From JACPDI01 sp035463475 (lineage in GTDB: Bacteria > Acidobacteriota > Vicinamibacteria > Vicinamibacterales > 2-12-FULL-66-21), in the NCBI GenBank assembly GCA_035463475.1, contig DATHTE010000003.1:14880-78879 (forward strand): a stretch of 64,000 nucleotides of DNA, given 5' to 3'. Below, in pieces: positions 25,420-34,248 of the stretch; positions within the stretch are counted from its first letter, which is position 1; each line of letters opens with the position of its first letter. Under the pieces are notes generated by a model that saw only the letters and a program-made list of their open reading frames with translations, had not been told where the DNA came from and did not search any database. The position numbers and the translations under genes are program-made.

Positions 25420-25438
25420 TCACCCTCAAGGAGGACTC

Positions 25439-26797
25439 ATGCTCAAGCGTGTCGTGATTGCCGCCGTCGCGGTCCTCGTGGCGGCTCCCGATCTCTTCGC
25501 ACAGCGCCCGCCGGCACCGACGACGCCCGCGAAGATCACCGCCGTCCGGGCGGGGCGCCTCATCGACCCGGAGACCGGCACGGCTGCGGCCAACCAGGTG
25601 ATTCTGATCGTGGGCGACAGGATCAAAGAGATCGGCGCCAACATAGCCATTCCGCCAGGTGCGGAGGTGATCGACCTGTCCAGGCTCACCGTGCTGCCGG
25701 GCCTCGTCGATGCGCACGCACACCTGGCGATCACCTACAAGGAGTTCCCCGAGAACAACATCTATTACCTGACGTACGTGCTGGACTCGACGCCGCTGCG
25801 GGCGATCCAGGCCGCCTCGAACGCGATGCAGGTGCTCAACTCCGGCTTCACCGTCGTCCGCGACGTAGGGAACAACGCACTGTACGCGGACGTCGCGTTG
25901 CGCATGGCAATCGAGCAGGGATGGCTGCCGGGCCCGACCATCATTCCATCGGGACCGATGATCGGCGGCACAGGCGGGCAGTACTGGCCGACACCGGAGA
26001 TGTACAAGTACCACAGCATCATGTACCCCGAGTACATCGACGCGAACAGCCCGGACGAGATCGTCCGCGCGATCCGGGAGAACCTGCTGTTCGGCGCGAA
26101 GACGATCAAGCTGTGCGTGGACTGCAAGCCGTGGGGCTACTCCGTTGACGAGATGAAGCTGGCGATCACCGAGGCCGCAAAAGGGGGCGCCAAGGTCGAA
26201 GGGCACTGCCAGACGACGGACGGCGTACAGCGCGCAATAGACGCGGGGCTCTACATCATCGCGCACGGCCGCGGGCCGACGCCCGAGCAGCACGCGCAGA
26301 TGGCGAAGAAAGGCATCTTCCTCGCGAGCACGGACACGCCCTTCACGCCCTACCGCGGCAGCGAAGCGGCATTCAAGACGACGGTCGCCCAGCTGCGCTC
26401 GGCGTGGACGCAGGGGGTCCCTGTCACCTTCTCCACCGACATGGATTACTGGAACGATCGGATGAAGAAGGAGAACGGGGACTGGATGAGCCGCGGCGAT
26501 TTGACGATCAACTTCCTGTTGACGTGGAAGGCAGCCGGGATCGCGCCCAAGGACATCCTCAAGGCGATGACCATCAACGGCTACAAGGCCGCCGACATCA
26601 TCGCCGAGCGGGGGCCGATCAAGCCGGGCATGTACGCGGACATGATCGCCGTCCCCGGTGACCCGCTCGCTGACATCGACACGCTGCGCAACGTGCAGTT
26701 CGTCATGAAGAACGGCAAGATCTTCAAGAAGGACGGCGTCATGCAGCCCGAGAAGTTCTTGCACCCGGGTCCGATCAATGGATGGAACCGCCGGTAG
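25439..26797 (+). CDS. exported amidohydrolase (imidazolonepropionase-like)
   Basis: A 452-residue protein with signal peptide (cleavage near LFA-QRP) and ribosome site AAGGAGG. Motifs: RLTVLPGLVDAHAHL (HxH metal site), TIKLCVDC (Lys), VEGHCQTTDGV, YIIAHGRGP, FSTDMDYW (Asp), and PGMYADMIAVPGDP. It belongs to the same exported amidohydrolase clade as the gene at 18338 but the two are clearly diverged. Placement after a TonB receptor suggests it hydrolyses the imported compound in the periplasm. The next gene's ribosome site overlaps its TAG stop. Confidence 0.87.
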   Translation: MLKRVVIAAVAVLVAAPDLFAQRPPAPTTPAKITAVRAGRLIDPETGTAAANQVILIVGDRIKEIGANIAIPPGAEVIDLSRLTVLPGLVDAHAHLAITYKEFPENNIYYLTYVLDSTPLRAIQAASNAMQVLNSGFTVVRDVGNNALYADVALRMAIEQGWLPGPTIIPSGPMIGGTGGQYWPTPEMYKYHSIMYPEYIDANSPDEIVRAIRENLLFGAKTIKLCVDCKPWGYSVDEMKLAITEAAKGGAKVEGHCQTTDGVQRAIDAGLYIIAHGRGPTPEQHAQMAKKGIFLASTDTPFTPYRGSEAAFKTTVAQLRSAWTQGVPVTFSTDMDYWNDRMKKENGDWMSRGDLTINFLLTWKAAGIAPKDILKAMTINGYKAADIIAERGPIKPGMYADMIAVPGDPLADIDTLRNVQFVMKNGKIFKKDGVMQPEKFLHPGPINGWNRR

Positions 26798-26805
26798 GAG
26801 GGCCC

Positions 26806-27864
26806 ATGCAGACCTACAACGTGGCTGTCGTCGGCGCGCTCGGTCTCGTGGGATCCACGATGGTGCGGATCCTCGAGGAGTACGAGTTCCCGGTGCGCGA
26901 GCTGCGGCTGCTGGAGGCGAAGGGGCTCGCCGGCGTGCCAGTGAGCTTCCGCGGTCAGGCGTTGACGACGGCTGAAGCCCGCGAGGAGGCATTCGCCGGA
27001 ATCGACATCGCGCTCTTCGCCACGAACGATGAGATCAGCGCTGAGCTGGTGCCGCAGGCCGTCCGGCAGGGGGCGATCGCGATCGACAACAGCAAGTACT
27101 TCCGGATGGATCCGGAGACGCCGCTGGTGGTTCCGGAAGTCAACCCGGAGGACCTCGCGTGGCACCGCGGGCGCATCGCGAACCCGAATTGCACGACGAT
27201 CGCGACGATCCTGGCGCTGAAGCCGATCCACGATGTCGGCACGATCCGCCGTGTCGTCGCGTCCACGTACCAGTCGGCGTCCGGAGGCGCGATGGCCGGG
27301 ATGCTGGAGCTTCGCCGGCAGGCGTCCGAGTTCGCGGCGGGCGTGCCGGTCTCGCCGCCGGCGGTGTTCAAGTACCAGCTCGCGTTCAACCTGATCCCGT
27401 TCATCGACGCGTTCGAGAAGGACGGCTACACGCGCGAGGAGTGGAAGATGATCCACGAGACGCGCAAGATGCTGCACGCGCCGGAGATGCGCATCACCGA
27501 CACGGCGGTGCGCGTGCCGACGCTGGTGGCGCACGCGGTCAGCGTCAACATCGAGACCGAGCGGAAGGTGACGGTGGCGCAGGCGCGGGAAGCGTTCGCG
27601 CGGGCGCCCGGCGTGAAGCTCGTGGACGACGTCGAGCAGATGCAGTTCCCGCAGCCGCTCGAGGTGGCCGGCGGAAACCTGACCCACATCGGGCGCATCC
27701 GCGAGGACTTCTCGACCGCCAACGGACTCAATCTGTGGCTGGTGTCCGACAACGTGCGCAAGGGGGCCGCGCAGAACGCGGTGCAGATCGCGCAGTTGCT
27801 GGTGCAGCAGGGACACCTGGAGACGTGGCGGGCGGCGCGCAAGGGGGCGGTCGTGAGCGCGTAG
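26806..27864 (+). CDS. asd: aspartate-semialdehyde dehydrogenase
   Basis: A 352-residue NADP-dependent cytoplasmic enzyme reducing aspartyl phosphate to aspartate semialdehyde. N-terminal GALGLVGSTM is the dinucleotide-binding loop, FATNDEISAELVPQA and AIDNSKYFRMD follow, Cys129 in NPNCTT is the nucleophile, and HETRKMLHAPEMRITDTAVRVP is the substrate region. The ATG at 26806 is preceded by TAGGAGG that overlaps the stop of the amidohydrolase, indicating translational linkage. An earlier in-frame ATG at 26782 lies inside the upstream gene and is less likely. Lysine/threonine biosynthetic partner of the aspartokinase at 19780. Confidence 0.92.
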   Translation: MQTYNVAVVGALGLVGSTMVRILEEYEFPVRELRLLEAKGLAGVPVSFRGQALTTAEAREEAFAGIDIALFATNDEISAELVPQAVRQGAIAIDNSKYFRMDPETPLVVPEVNPEDLAWHRGRIANPNCTTIATILALKPIHDVGTIRRVVASTYQSASGGAMAGMLELRRQASEFAAGVPVSPPAVFKYQLAFNLIPFIDAFEKDGYTREEWKMIHETRKMLHAPEMRITDTAVRVPTLVAHAVSVNIETERKVTVAQAREAFARAPGVKLVDDVEQMQFPQPLEVAGGNLTHIGRIREDFSTANGLNLWLVSDNVRKGAAQNAVQIAQLLVQQGHLETWRAARKGAVVSA

Positions 27865-27869
27865 GGTCA

Positions 27870-27942
27870 GGGGCGCTCGCCGTGGGGCGGCTCGGCGCTC
27901 AGGCGCGGGGCGCTCGCCGTGGGGCGTTGGGGCGCTCGGCGG
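27870..27942. repeat. 19-bp direct repeats in a convergent spacer
   Basis: GGGCGCTCGCCGTGGGGCG occurs at 27871-27889 and again, identical, at 27908-27926, with a third partial GGGGCGCTCGGCGG at about 27929-27942. It lies between convergent asd and the CRTAC1 gene. A compositionally similar stretch lies at 60719-60770. Confidence 0.6.
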
Positions 27943-27952
27943 ACCCTGTCGC

Positions 27953-29473
27953 CTAGCTGCCCCCGCGGCGTCCCTTCGGGGCGACCTTCACCACGAGCAC
28001 GCGGCCCCGCACGTTCGCGGGGGTGATGTTCGCTGCGCGCGTGACGGCGCGCCCGGACGGGGTCATCGACGTGACTTCGACGTCGACACGCCCGTCGGTG
28101 GCGAGCCCGACGTGCACCGGCATCACGCTTTGCGAGCAGTAGCCGCCGCCCGAGTCGACGATCCCCATCCCGAGCAGCTTGCGCGTCCCTGCCGCGAACA
28201 CACGTACCTCGGCCCCCGCCTGCGTGTCGCGACCGCGCGCGTCCACCACGCGCACCTGCACCGACCTCGCGGCGACGTTGGCGGGCAGCAGGTTGCGATA
28301 GAGCGGGTGGCCTCCCTTTGGGTTGTTGTTGGCGAGCGCCAGGTCGAGATCGCCGTCCTTGTCGAAATCCACCCACACCACGCCGTGCGTGGCCCCGAAC
28401 TTCGCGATGTTCTCCGGCATCGCGTTCGTGAAGCGCCCGCCTTCGTTGCGATACAGGAAATCCTTCTCGTTGAGGGGCTTGTCGATGTACGACGAGACGT
28501 AGACGTCGATCCGGCCGTCGTGGTCGAAGTCGCCCCAGCGCGACGGAGTCGCCTTGTCACCACCAGCAAGACCCAGCTCGCTCGAGACCTCGGTGAACTT
28601 CGCGGGCCCGTCCGCGCGGTACATGTAGTTGTTGCCGTACCCCGCGACGAACAGATCGAGGTCGCCGTCGTTGTCGTAATCCGCGAGCCCCGGGCCGTTG
28701 CTGCCGGAGGTCTGCGGACGTCCGGCGGCGTTCACCCCGAGTTCGGCGCCGACCTCGACGAAACGCGCGCCGTCGTTCCGGTACATCGCGTTGTTGTCGC
28801 CGTTCTGGTTCGCGACGAACAGATCGAGGTCGCCATCCTGGTCCATGTCGAACCACACCGCGCCGACCGTCCGACGCGGATCGTCCATGCCAAGCTCCTT
28901 CCCCACGCTCGTGAACTTGTCGCCGTCGTTGCGGAACAGCAGGTTGGGGGCGTCGCGCAACGCGACGAACAGGTCGAGATCGCCGTCCCGGTCGAAGTCC
29001 ACCCACGCCGGCTGCCGCGTCTCGCCGACGACGTCGATGCCCAGGGACTTCGCGACATCGGTGAAGCGCCCGGCCTCGTTGCGGTACACACGGCCAGGCG
29101 TTTCGGATTTCCGCGTGAAGCCCACGTAGAGATCCGGGTCGCCATCAGCGTCGAAGTCGCCCCACGCGGCCGAGCGCGTGTCCGTGAGATCCGCGACACC
29201 GGCCGCGGCCGCCACGTCCACGAACGTGCCCGCGTCGTTGCGATACAAACGGTTCGCGATGCCCATGCGGAAGCCGACGAACTGATCGAGGTCGCCGTCG
29301 CTGTCGAAATCGGCCCAGGCGTTCGGCTGCCCGCCCGACGCGGCGAACAACTCGGGTTGCACCGCCTCGAAGACGGGAGCGGCCGGGGCACCACCACCGG
29401 TCTGAGCCAGGTCCGTCGAACCCGCCAGACCGACCACGACGACTGTCAGACAGATCAGGACCACACGGGTCAT
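27953..29473 (-). CDS. CRTAC1-family FG-GAP/VCBS repeat protein with ASPIC-UnbV C-terminus
   Basis: A 506-residue exported protein. The start at 29473 (MTRVVLICLTVVVVGLAG) follows AAGGAG and gives a clear signal peptide. Roughly eight repeats of ~45 residues each contain DFDxDGDLD-type calcium loops (ADFDSDGDLD, VDFDRDGDLD, FDMDQDGDLD, ADYDNDGDLD, GDFDHDGRID, VDFDKDGDLD), predicting an integrin-like beta-propeller. The last ~90 residues (SVQVRVVDARGRDTQAGAEVRVFA...) are the ASPIC/UnbV domain. Probably a secreted or surface calcium-binding protein of unknown ligand. Divergent from the second TonB receptor. Confidence 0.87.
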   Translation of the reverse strand: MTRVVLICLTVVVVGLAGSTDLAQTGGGAPAAPVFEAVQPELFAASGGQPNAWADFDSDGDLDQFVGFRMGIANRLYRNDAGTFVDVAAAAGVADLTDTRSAAWGDFDADGDPDLYVGFTRKSETPGRVYRNEAGRFTDVAKSLGIDVVGETRQPAWVDFDRDGDLDLFVALRDAPNLLFRNDGDKFTSVGKELGMDDPRRTVGAVWFDMDQDGDLDLFVANQNGDNNAMYRNDGARFVEVGAELGVNAAGRPQTSGSNGPGLADYDNDGDLDLFVAGYGNNYMYRADGPAKFTEVSSELGLAGGDKATPSRWGDFDHDGRIDVYVSSYIDKPLNEKDFLYRNEGGRFTNAMPENIAKFGATHGVVWVDFDKDGDLDLALANNNPKGGHPLYRNLLPANVAARSVQVRVVDARGRDTQAGAEVRVFAAGTRKLLGMGIVDSGGGYCSQSVMPVHVGLATDGRVDVEVTSMTPSGRAVTRAANITPANVRGRVLVVKVAPKGRRGGS

Positions 29474-29558
29474 AGCGCGCTCCTTGCCGGAAGAGTTTTC
29501 ACGAATGCGGCTCAGTCTAGCGCATTGAATGAAAATTTCGCCAGTCTGCCGGAATTCC

Positions 29559-29590
29559 TTGACAAAATGTCGCGTGCGGCCTGAACATAC
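29559..29590 (+). promoter_or_regulatory. candidate sigma-70 promoter for the second TonB receptor
   Basis: A perfect TTGACA (29559-29564) is followed 17-20 bases later by TGAACATAC, a weak -10. It would leave a leader of about 140 bases before the receptor start at 29731. Confidence 0.35.
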
Positions 29591-29730
29591 CAGTCCAAAG
29601 CTTCGGCTGGAAAACTTTCCCGCCGATCTCCACACGCACACACACCGTAGAGAACGATTACAGGTCTGAACCGCTCGACGGGCGCGGGGTCTTCCCGGCT
29701 CTCGCGCGGATCCAGCCACGGAGGTCTCAC

Positions 29731-32574
29731 ATGGCTGCCAGAAGGCCAGGAGTGTTCGCCCTGGCGCTTGCCGTTTGCCTGACGGTTGGCGCCGGCCCGC
29801 TCTTCGCGCAAACCAGCTTCGCGACGCTTAAGGGGTCGATCACCGACGAACAGAAGGCCGTCCTGCCCGGCGCGACGGTGACGATCCGGCATCTCGACAC
29901 GAACACCACCCGCACGGCGGTGACCGACCAACTCGGTCAGTACTTCGTGCCCAACCTGCCCACGGGCACCTACGAGGTCGTCGTGACGATGTCAGGTTTC
30001 GGCGACGTCAAGCGGGAGATCGCGCTCCGCGTCGGGCAGGAGGCGGTGCTGGACCTGACGATGGGGATCGCAACGCTCGAACAGGCGGTCACGGTCTCCG
30101 GCCAGGCGGCGCTCGTCGAAACGCGCACCACGGTGGGCGGCCTGATCACGAACAAGCAGATCGACGAGTTGCCGACGATCGCGCGCGACTTCTCCGACCT
30201 CGCGAAGCTCGCGCCGGGGATCACCTCCACCGGGCAGAGCGGGATGGGCTTCTCCACGGCGGGACAGAAGCAGTACCAGAACAACGTGTTCGTGGACGGC
30301 GCGACCAACGCGATGCAGTTCTACGGCACGCAGGCCGAGTCGTATCCCCAGGACTGGATCCAGGAATTCCAGGTGATGACCAACGGCTTCTCCGCCGAGT
30401 TCGGGCAGGCGTCGGGCGGCGTGCTGAACGTGATCACGCGCAGCGGATCCAACCGGGTGCAGGGGCGGGTCTACGGCTTTTTCCGCGACGACCGCTTCGA
30501 TACGGCGCCCTACGCCGGGCGCTTCGTCAGCGGCGAGCCGCAGTACCTCGACAGCCCGCCGGAGTACGGCCAGCAGCGCTGGGGCGGGTTCCTGGGCGGA
30601 CCGATCGTGAAGGACAAGACATTCTTCTTCGCGGGCGCGGAAAACCTCGACAACGAGGCAACGACGGTGCTCGCGCTGTCGAACTACTGGCGCGACCAGG
30701 GGTACGAGACGGTTCTCCCCTCCGAGAACACCAACCGCGTGTATATGGTCAAGGCCGACTGGAACGCGAGCCAGAAGAACCGCTTCTCGTTCCGGCACAG
30801 CCGCACGGCCAAGACCGACAAGAACTGCAGCGGCCAGGGGGGCGATGGCTGCAACAGCAGTCCGCTCTGGAGCGAGGAAAAGCGCGCGACGTTCGACGGC
30901 CCGCTGTGGAGCGTGCTGGGCAACTGGACGAGCACGCTGAGCAGCCGCGCGTTCAACGAGCTGCGCGCGTACTACGGCGTCAATAAACTGTTCATCACGT
31001 GCAACCTCGCCGGCACCTACGGGCTCGATCTGCTGCAGAAGAACGCCTCGACCGGCCAGTACACCGAGCGCTCGCATCCCGGCGGCGCGTTCGGCTGCTC
31101 GACCACCGGCGGGCTCGAAGGGGAGACGAACCTGTACTTCAACGACACCTTCATGTGGGTGCTCGGACGCCACCAGGTGAAGTTCGGCGGCCAGCTCGCG
31201 CGGGTGAATTTCCTGATGGACATCGACGCGTCGCAGAAGGGGCGCTGGAGCTTCCCGAGCGACCGGGTGTTCAACATCAACGATCCGGCGAGCTACCCCG
31301 ATCAGTTCAACGCAGCGATCGGCACCGCCACCCACAGCGAGGCGCGCTGGAACCAGAGCCTGTTTATCCAGGACACCTGGCAGGCGCGACCCAACCTGAC
31401 GCTGAACTTCGGGCTGCGGTACGACATCGACAACACGATCCTCGTGGGGAACGATCTCGTTGACGCCCGCAACCAGCGCTACGTGCAGAACCTCGGCGTC
31501 ACGCCACCGCTGAACAAAGTGAAGCGCGACGTGAATAACGTCGCGCCGCGCGCCGGCTTTGTCTGGCTGCCCACAGCCGACCGCCTCTGGTCGATCCGCG
31601 GGAGCGTCGGCGTGTTCTACGACCAGAATCACTTCAACTACAACGACGTCTACACGAACCAGACGCTGCTGGCCGAGCGGCGCGTGTCGTTCAACGCCAA
31701 CAGCTCCACGGCCAACCCGTTCTGGCCGGACCGCAACGCGATGCGCGCGTTCCTGGCGCGCAACTTCCCGCTGTTCCCCGACCTGTCGTCGCTCGGGATC
31801 ATTCCGGAACTCGTCGTCGCGCTGGCGCCCGACTTCCGCATTCCCTACACGATTCAGGCGACCGTGGGCTTCTCGCGGCAAATCGGCCCCCGGATGTCCG
31901 TCCAGGCCGACTACGTGCACGCGCGCGGCGACGACTCGGTCATCGCCCGCGATCAGAACGTGGTGCTCGTCAACGGGCAGTTCGTGGGCGCCGACCCGCG
32001 CTACACGGGCCTGAATATCATCGAGAATGGTGGGTGGACGCGCTACAACGGCCTGCAGACGCGCGCGGAGTTCCGGACGACTCCGGCGCGGATCGGCATG
32101 TCCTACACGCTGGCCAAGGCGACATCCAACACGCTCGCCACGCAGGTGAGCGGCACCGCCGCGACCAACCCGCTCGACCTGACGATCGACGAGGGGCCGA
32201 CCAACGAGGATCGCCGCCATGTGCTCGCCGTCGACGGCTCGTACCTGCTGCCGTTGGACTTCCAGGTGTCGGGCCTGTGGCGTTACTACAGCCCGCTGCC
32301 CTACAGCGTCAGCAGCCGGTTCGTCGTGTTCGCGCGTCCCGAGCCGCGCAACTCGCGGCGCGGCGACGACGAGTACAACATGGACCTGCGCGTCGGAAAG
32401 AACTTCAAGCTCGGCGGCCGCGCGAGCGCGGGGGTCTTCTGGGAGATGTTCAACGTGTTCAACACCGACAACTTCCAGGCGTTCCAGGGCTCGCTCGAGT
32501 CCACGTCGTTCGGCGTGCCGGCGCGCGCCCTGGCGAAGCGGCGCCAGCAGTTTGGCTTCCGCTTTGATTTCTAG
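29731..32574 (+). CDS. Oar-like TonB-dependent receptor (2)
   Basis: A 947-residue outer-membrane receptor with ribosome site GGAGGT before ATG 29731 and a signal peptide cleaved near LFA-QTS. The carboxypeptidase-regulatory-like domain (LPGATVTIRHLDTNTTR), plug (KQIDELPTIARDFSDLAKLAPG, NNVFVDGATN, SGGVLNVITRSGSN) and barrel match receptor 1 block by block, down to FYDQNHFN and the C-terminal RFDF. It is followed 9 bases after its stop by an M28 peptidase whose ribosome site overlaps the stop, suggesting that the receptor and the peptidase act on the same peptide-like ligand. Confidence 0.92.
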   Translation: MAARRPGVFALALAVCLTVGAGPLFAQTSFATLKGSITDEQKAVLPGATVTIRHLDTNTTRTAVTDQLGQYFVPNLPTGTYEVVVTMSGFGDVKREIALRVGQEAVLDLTMGIATLEQAVTVSGQAALVETRTTVGGLITNKQIDELPTIARDFSDLAKLAPGITSTGQSGMGFSTAGQKQYQNNVFVDGATNAMQFYGTQAESYPQDWIQEFQVMTNGFSAEFGQASGGVLNVITRSGSNRVQGRVYGFFRDDRFDTAPYAGRFVSGEPQYLDSPPEYGQQRWGGFLGGPIVKDKTFFFAGAENLDNEATTVLALSNYWRDQGYETVLPSENTNRVYMVKADWNASQKNRFSFRHSRTAKTDKNCSGQGGDGCNSSPLWSEEKRATFDGPLWSVLGNWTSTLSSRAFNELRAYYGVNKLFITCNLAGTYGLDLLQKNASTGQYTERSHPGGAFGCSTTGGLEGETNLYFNDTFMWVLGRHQVKFGGQLARVNFLMDIDASQKGRWSFPSDRVFNINDPASYPDQFNAAIGTATHSEARWNQSLFIQDTWQARPNLTLNFGLRYDIDNTILVGNDLVDARNQRYVQNLGVTPPLNKVKRDVNNVAPRAGFVWLPTADRLWSIRGSVGVFYDQNHFNYNDVYTNQTLLAERRVSFNANSSTANPFWPDRNAMRAFLARNFPLFPDLSSLGIIPELVVALAPDFRIPYTIQATVGFSRQIGPRMSVQADYVHARGDDSVIARDQNVVLVNGQFVGADPRYTGLNIIENGGWTRYNGLQTRAEFRTTPARIGMSYTLAKATSNTLATQVSGTAATNPLDLTIDEGPTNEDRRHVLAVDGSYLLPLDFQVSGLWRYYSPLPYSVSSRFVVFARPEPRNSRRGDDEYNMDLRVGKNFKLGGRASAGVFWEMFNVFNTDNFQAFQGSLESTSFGVPARALAKRRQQFGFRFDF

Positions 32575-32583
32575 GAGTTGTCG

Positions 32584-34191
32584 ATGACTCGATCGATGCG
32601 ATTGATCGCGAGCGCCACGTGTGTGGCGCTCGCGCTTGGCGTCGCGGTGACGGCGCAGGAAAGGCTCGACTACGCGGCGCTCGGCAAGATCCAGGACGAG
32701 GGCCTGAAACGCTCGCAGGTGATGGACCACGCCTGGTGGCTGTCGGACGTATACGGCCCGCGGCTGACGGGATCGCCTGGCATCAAGCAGGCGGGTGACT
32801 GGGCCGTGAAGCGCCTCACCGAATGGGGGCTCGCGAACGCTCACCAGGAGAAGTGGAAGTTCGGGAAAGGCTGGTCGCTGCAGCGCTTCAGCGCCCACAT
32901 GGTCGAGCCCCAGATCCAGCCGCTCATCGGCTACCCGAAGTCCTGGACTCCGGGCACGAAGGGCGTGGCGACGGCCGACGTGGTCGCGGTGTCGATCCGC
33001 TCCGAAGCGGACTTCGCGAAATACAAGGGGCAGCTCGCCGGCAGGATCGTGCTGACCCAACCCGAGCGGGAAGTGAAGATGCTCGACGGGCGCGTCGTCT
33101 GGCGCATGGACGATCAGATGCTCGCGGAGGCGGAGCGGATGCCGGTGCCGGGACGCCCCGCGCCGCCACGCCCGAGCGGCCCGAGCCTGCAGGACAAGAT
33201 CAACCAGTTCCTGCTCGCCGAGGGGGTCGTCGCGGCGTTCGATCGCGGCAGTGACGCGTCGATGGTGGCCATGGGCGGCATGGAGAACCTCGAGGCGTTG
33301 ACGCAGCGCACCGACGGCGGCACCGTGTTCGTGATGGGCGGCGGTCCGCACGACGAGAACGCGGGCAAGGTCGTGCCGCAGGTCACGCTCGCGGTCGAAC
33401 ACTACAACCGCATGGTCCGTCTCCTCGAGCGGAAGATTCCCGTCAAGGTGGAGCTGAACATCCAGGCGACGTTCCACGACGAGGTCGATGCAAACGGCTT
33501 CAACGTCATCGCGGATCTGCCCGGCACCGATCCGTCGGGCGAGGTCGTGATGCTCGGTGCGCACCTTGACAGCGGGCACTCGGCGACCGGCGCCACTGAC
33601 AACGGCACCGGGTGCGCGGTGCTCATGGAGGCGATGCGCATCCTCCAGGCCACGGGCGTGAAGCCGCGGCGGACGATCCGCCTCGCGCTCTGGGGCGGCG
33701 AGGAACAGGGCTACGCCGGCGCGCGCGCGTACGTGCGTGACCACCTCGCCGACGTGAAGACGATGCAGCTCAAGCCGGAGCACGGCCAGCTGTCGGCGTA
33801 CTACAACCTGGACAACGGCGCCGGAAAGATCCGCGGTGTGTGGATGCAGGGGAACCTGGCGATCACGCCGATCTTCCGCGAGTGGATCGAGCCGCTGCGC
33901 GGCTTCGGCGTGAGCACGCTGTCGCCGCGGATCGTGAGCGGATCGGACTACGTCGCGTTCGACGAGGTAGGAATCCCCGCGTTCCAGTTCATCCAGGATC
34001 GCCTGGAGTACAATTCGCGGACGCACCACTCGAACATGGACGTCTACGATCGCGTACAGCGCGACGACCTCGTCCAGATGGCCGTCGTGACCGCGACCTT
34101 CGCGTACAACACGGCGATGCGCGCCGAGAAGCTGCCGCGCAAGCCGCTGCCGGCACCGACTGCTCCGCCTCGCATGACGTCGCAGCCCTGA
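32584..34191 (+). CDS. secreted M28 family aminopeptidase with PA-like insert
   Basis: A 535-residue exported zinc peptidase. Signal peptide cleaved near VTA-QER. The catalytic domain has GAHLDSGH (His327), GATDNGTG (Asp339, bridging), WGGEEQG (Glu373 general base and Glu374 ligand), LDNGAGK and THHSNMD (last ligand His). An inserted PA-like domain (about 130-290) sits between the N-terminal helix and the catalytic core. The ATG at 32584 is preceded by TAGGAG, which contains the stop codon of the TonB receptor, so the two are translationally linked. Function: release of N-terminal amino acids from periplasmic peptides; exact specificity unknown. Confidence 0.9.
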   Translation: MTRSMRLIASATCVALALGVAVTAQERLDYAALGKIQDEGLKRSQVMDHAWWLSDVYGPRLTGSPGIKQAGDWAVKRLTEWGLANAHQEKWKFGKGWSLQRFSAHMVEPQIQPLIGYPKSWTPGTKGVATADVVAVSIRSEADFAKYKGQLAGRIVLTQPEREVKMLDGRVVWRMDDQMLAEAERMPVPGRPAPPRPSGPSLQDKINQFLLAEGVVAAFDRGSDASMVAMGGMENLEALTQRTDGGTVFVMGGGPHDENAGKVVPQVTLAVEHYNRMVRLLERKIPVKVELNIQATFHDEVDANGFNVIADLPGTDPSGEVVMLGAHLDSGHSATGATDNGTGCAVLMEAMRILQATGVKPRRTIRLALWGGEEQGYAGARAYVRDHLADVKTMQLKPEHGQLSAYYNLDNGAGKIRGVWMQGNLAITPIFREWIEPLRGFGVSTLSPRIVSGSDYVAFDEVGIPAFQFIQDRLEYNSRTHHSNMDVYDRVQRDDLVQMAVVTATFAYNTAMRAEKLPRKPLPAPTAPPRMTSQP

Positions 34192-34248
34192 CGGGTGACG
34201 GTCCCGATAGCCGGACGCCAGCGCGCTCCGCGCGCGCTGGCATCCGTG

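Noticed and set aside
29992..34029. A 1,345-codon minus-strand open frame across TonB receptor 2 and the M28 peptidase
   Set aside because: It is antisense to two well-supported genes; its product is Arg/His/Val-rich, as expected when stops are rare in high-GC sequence.
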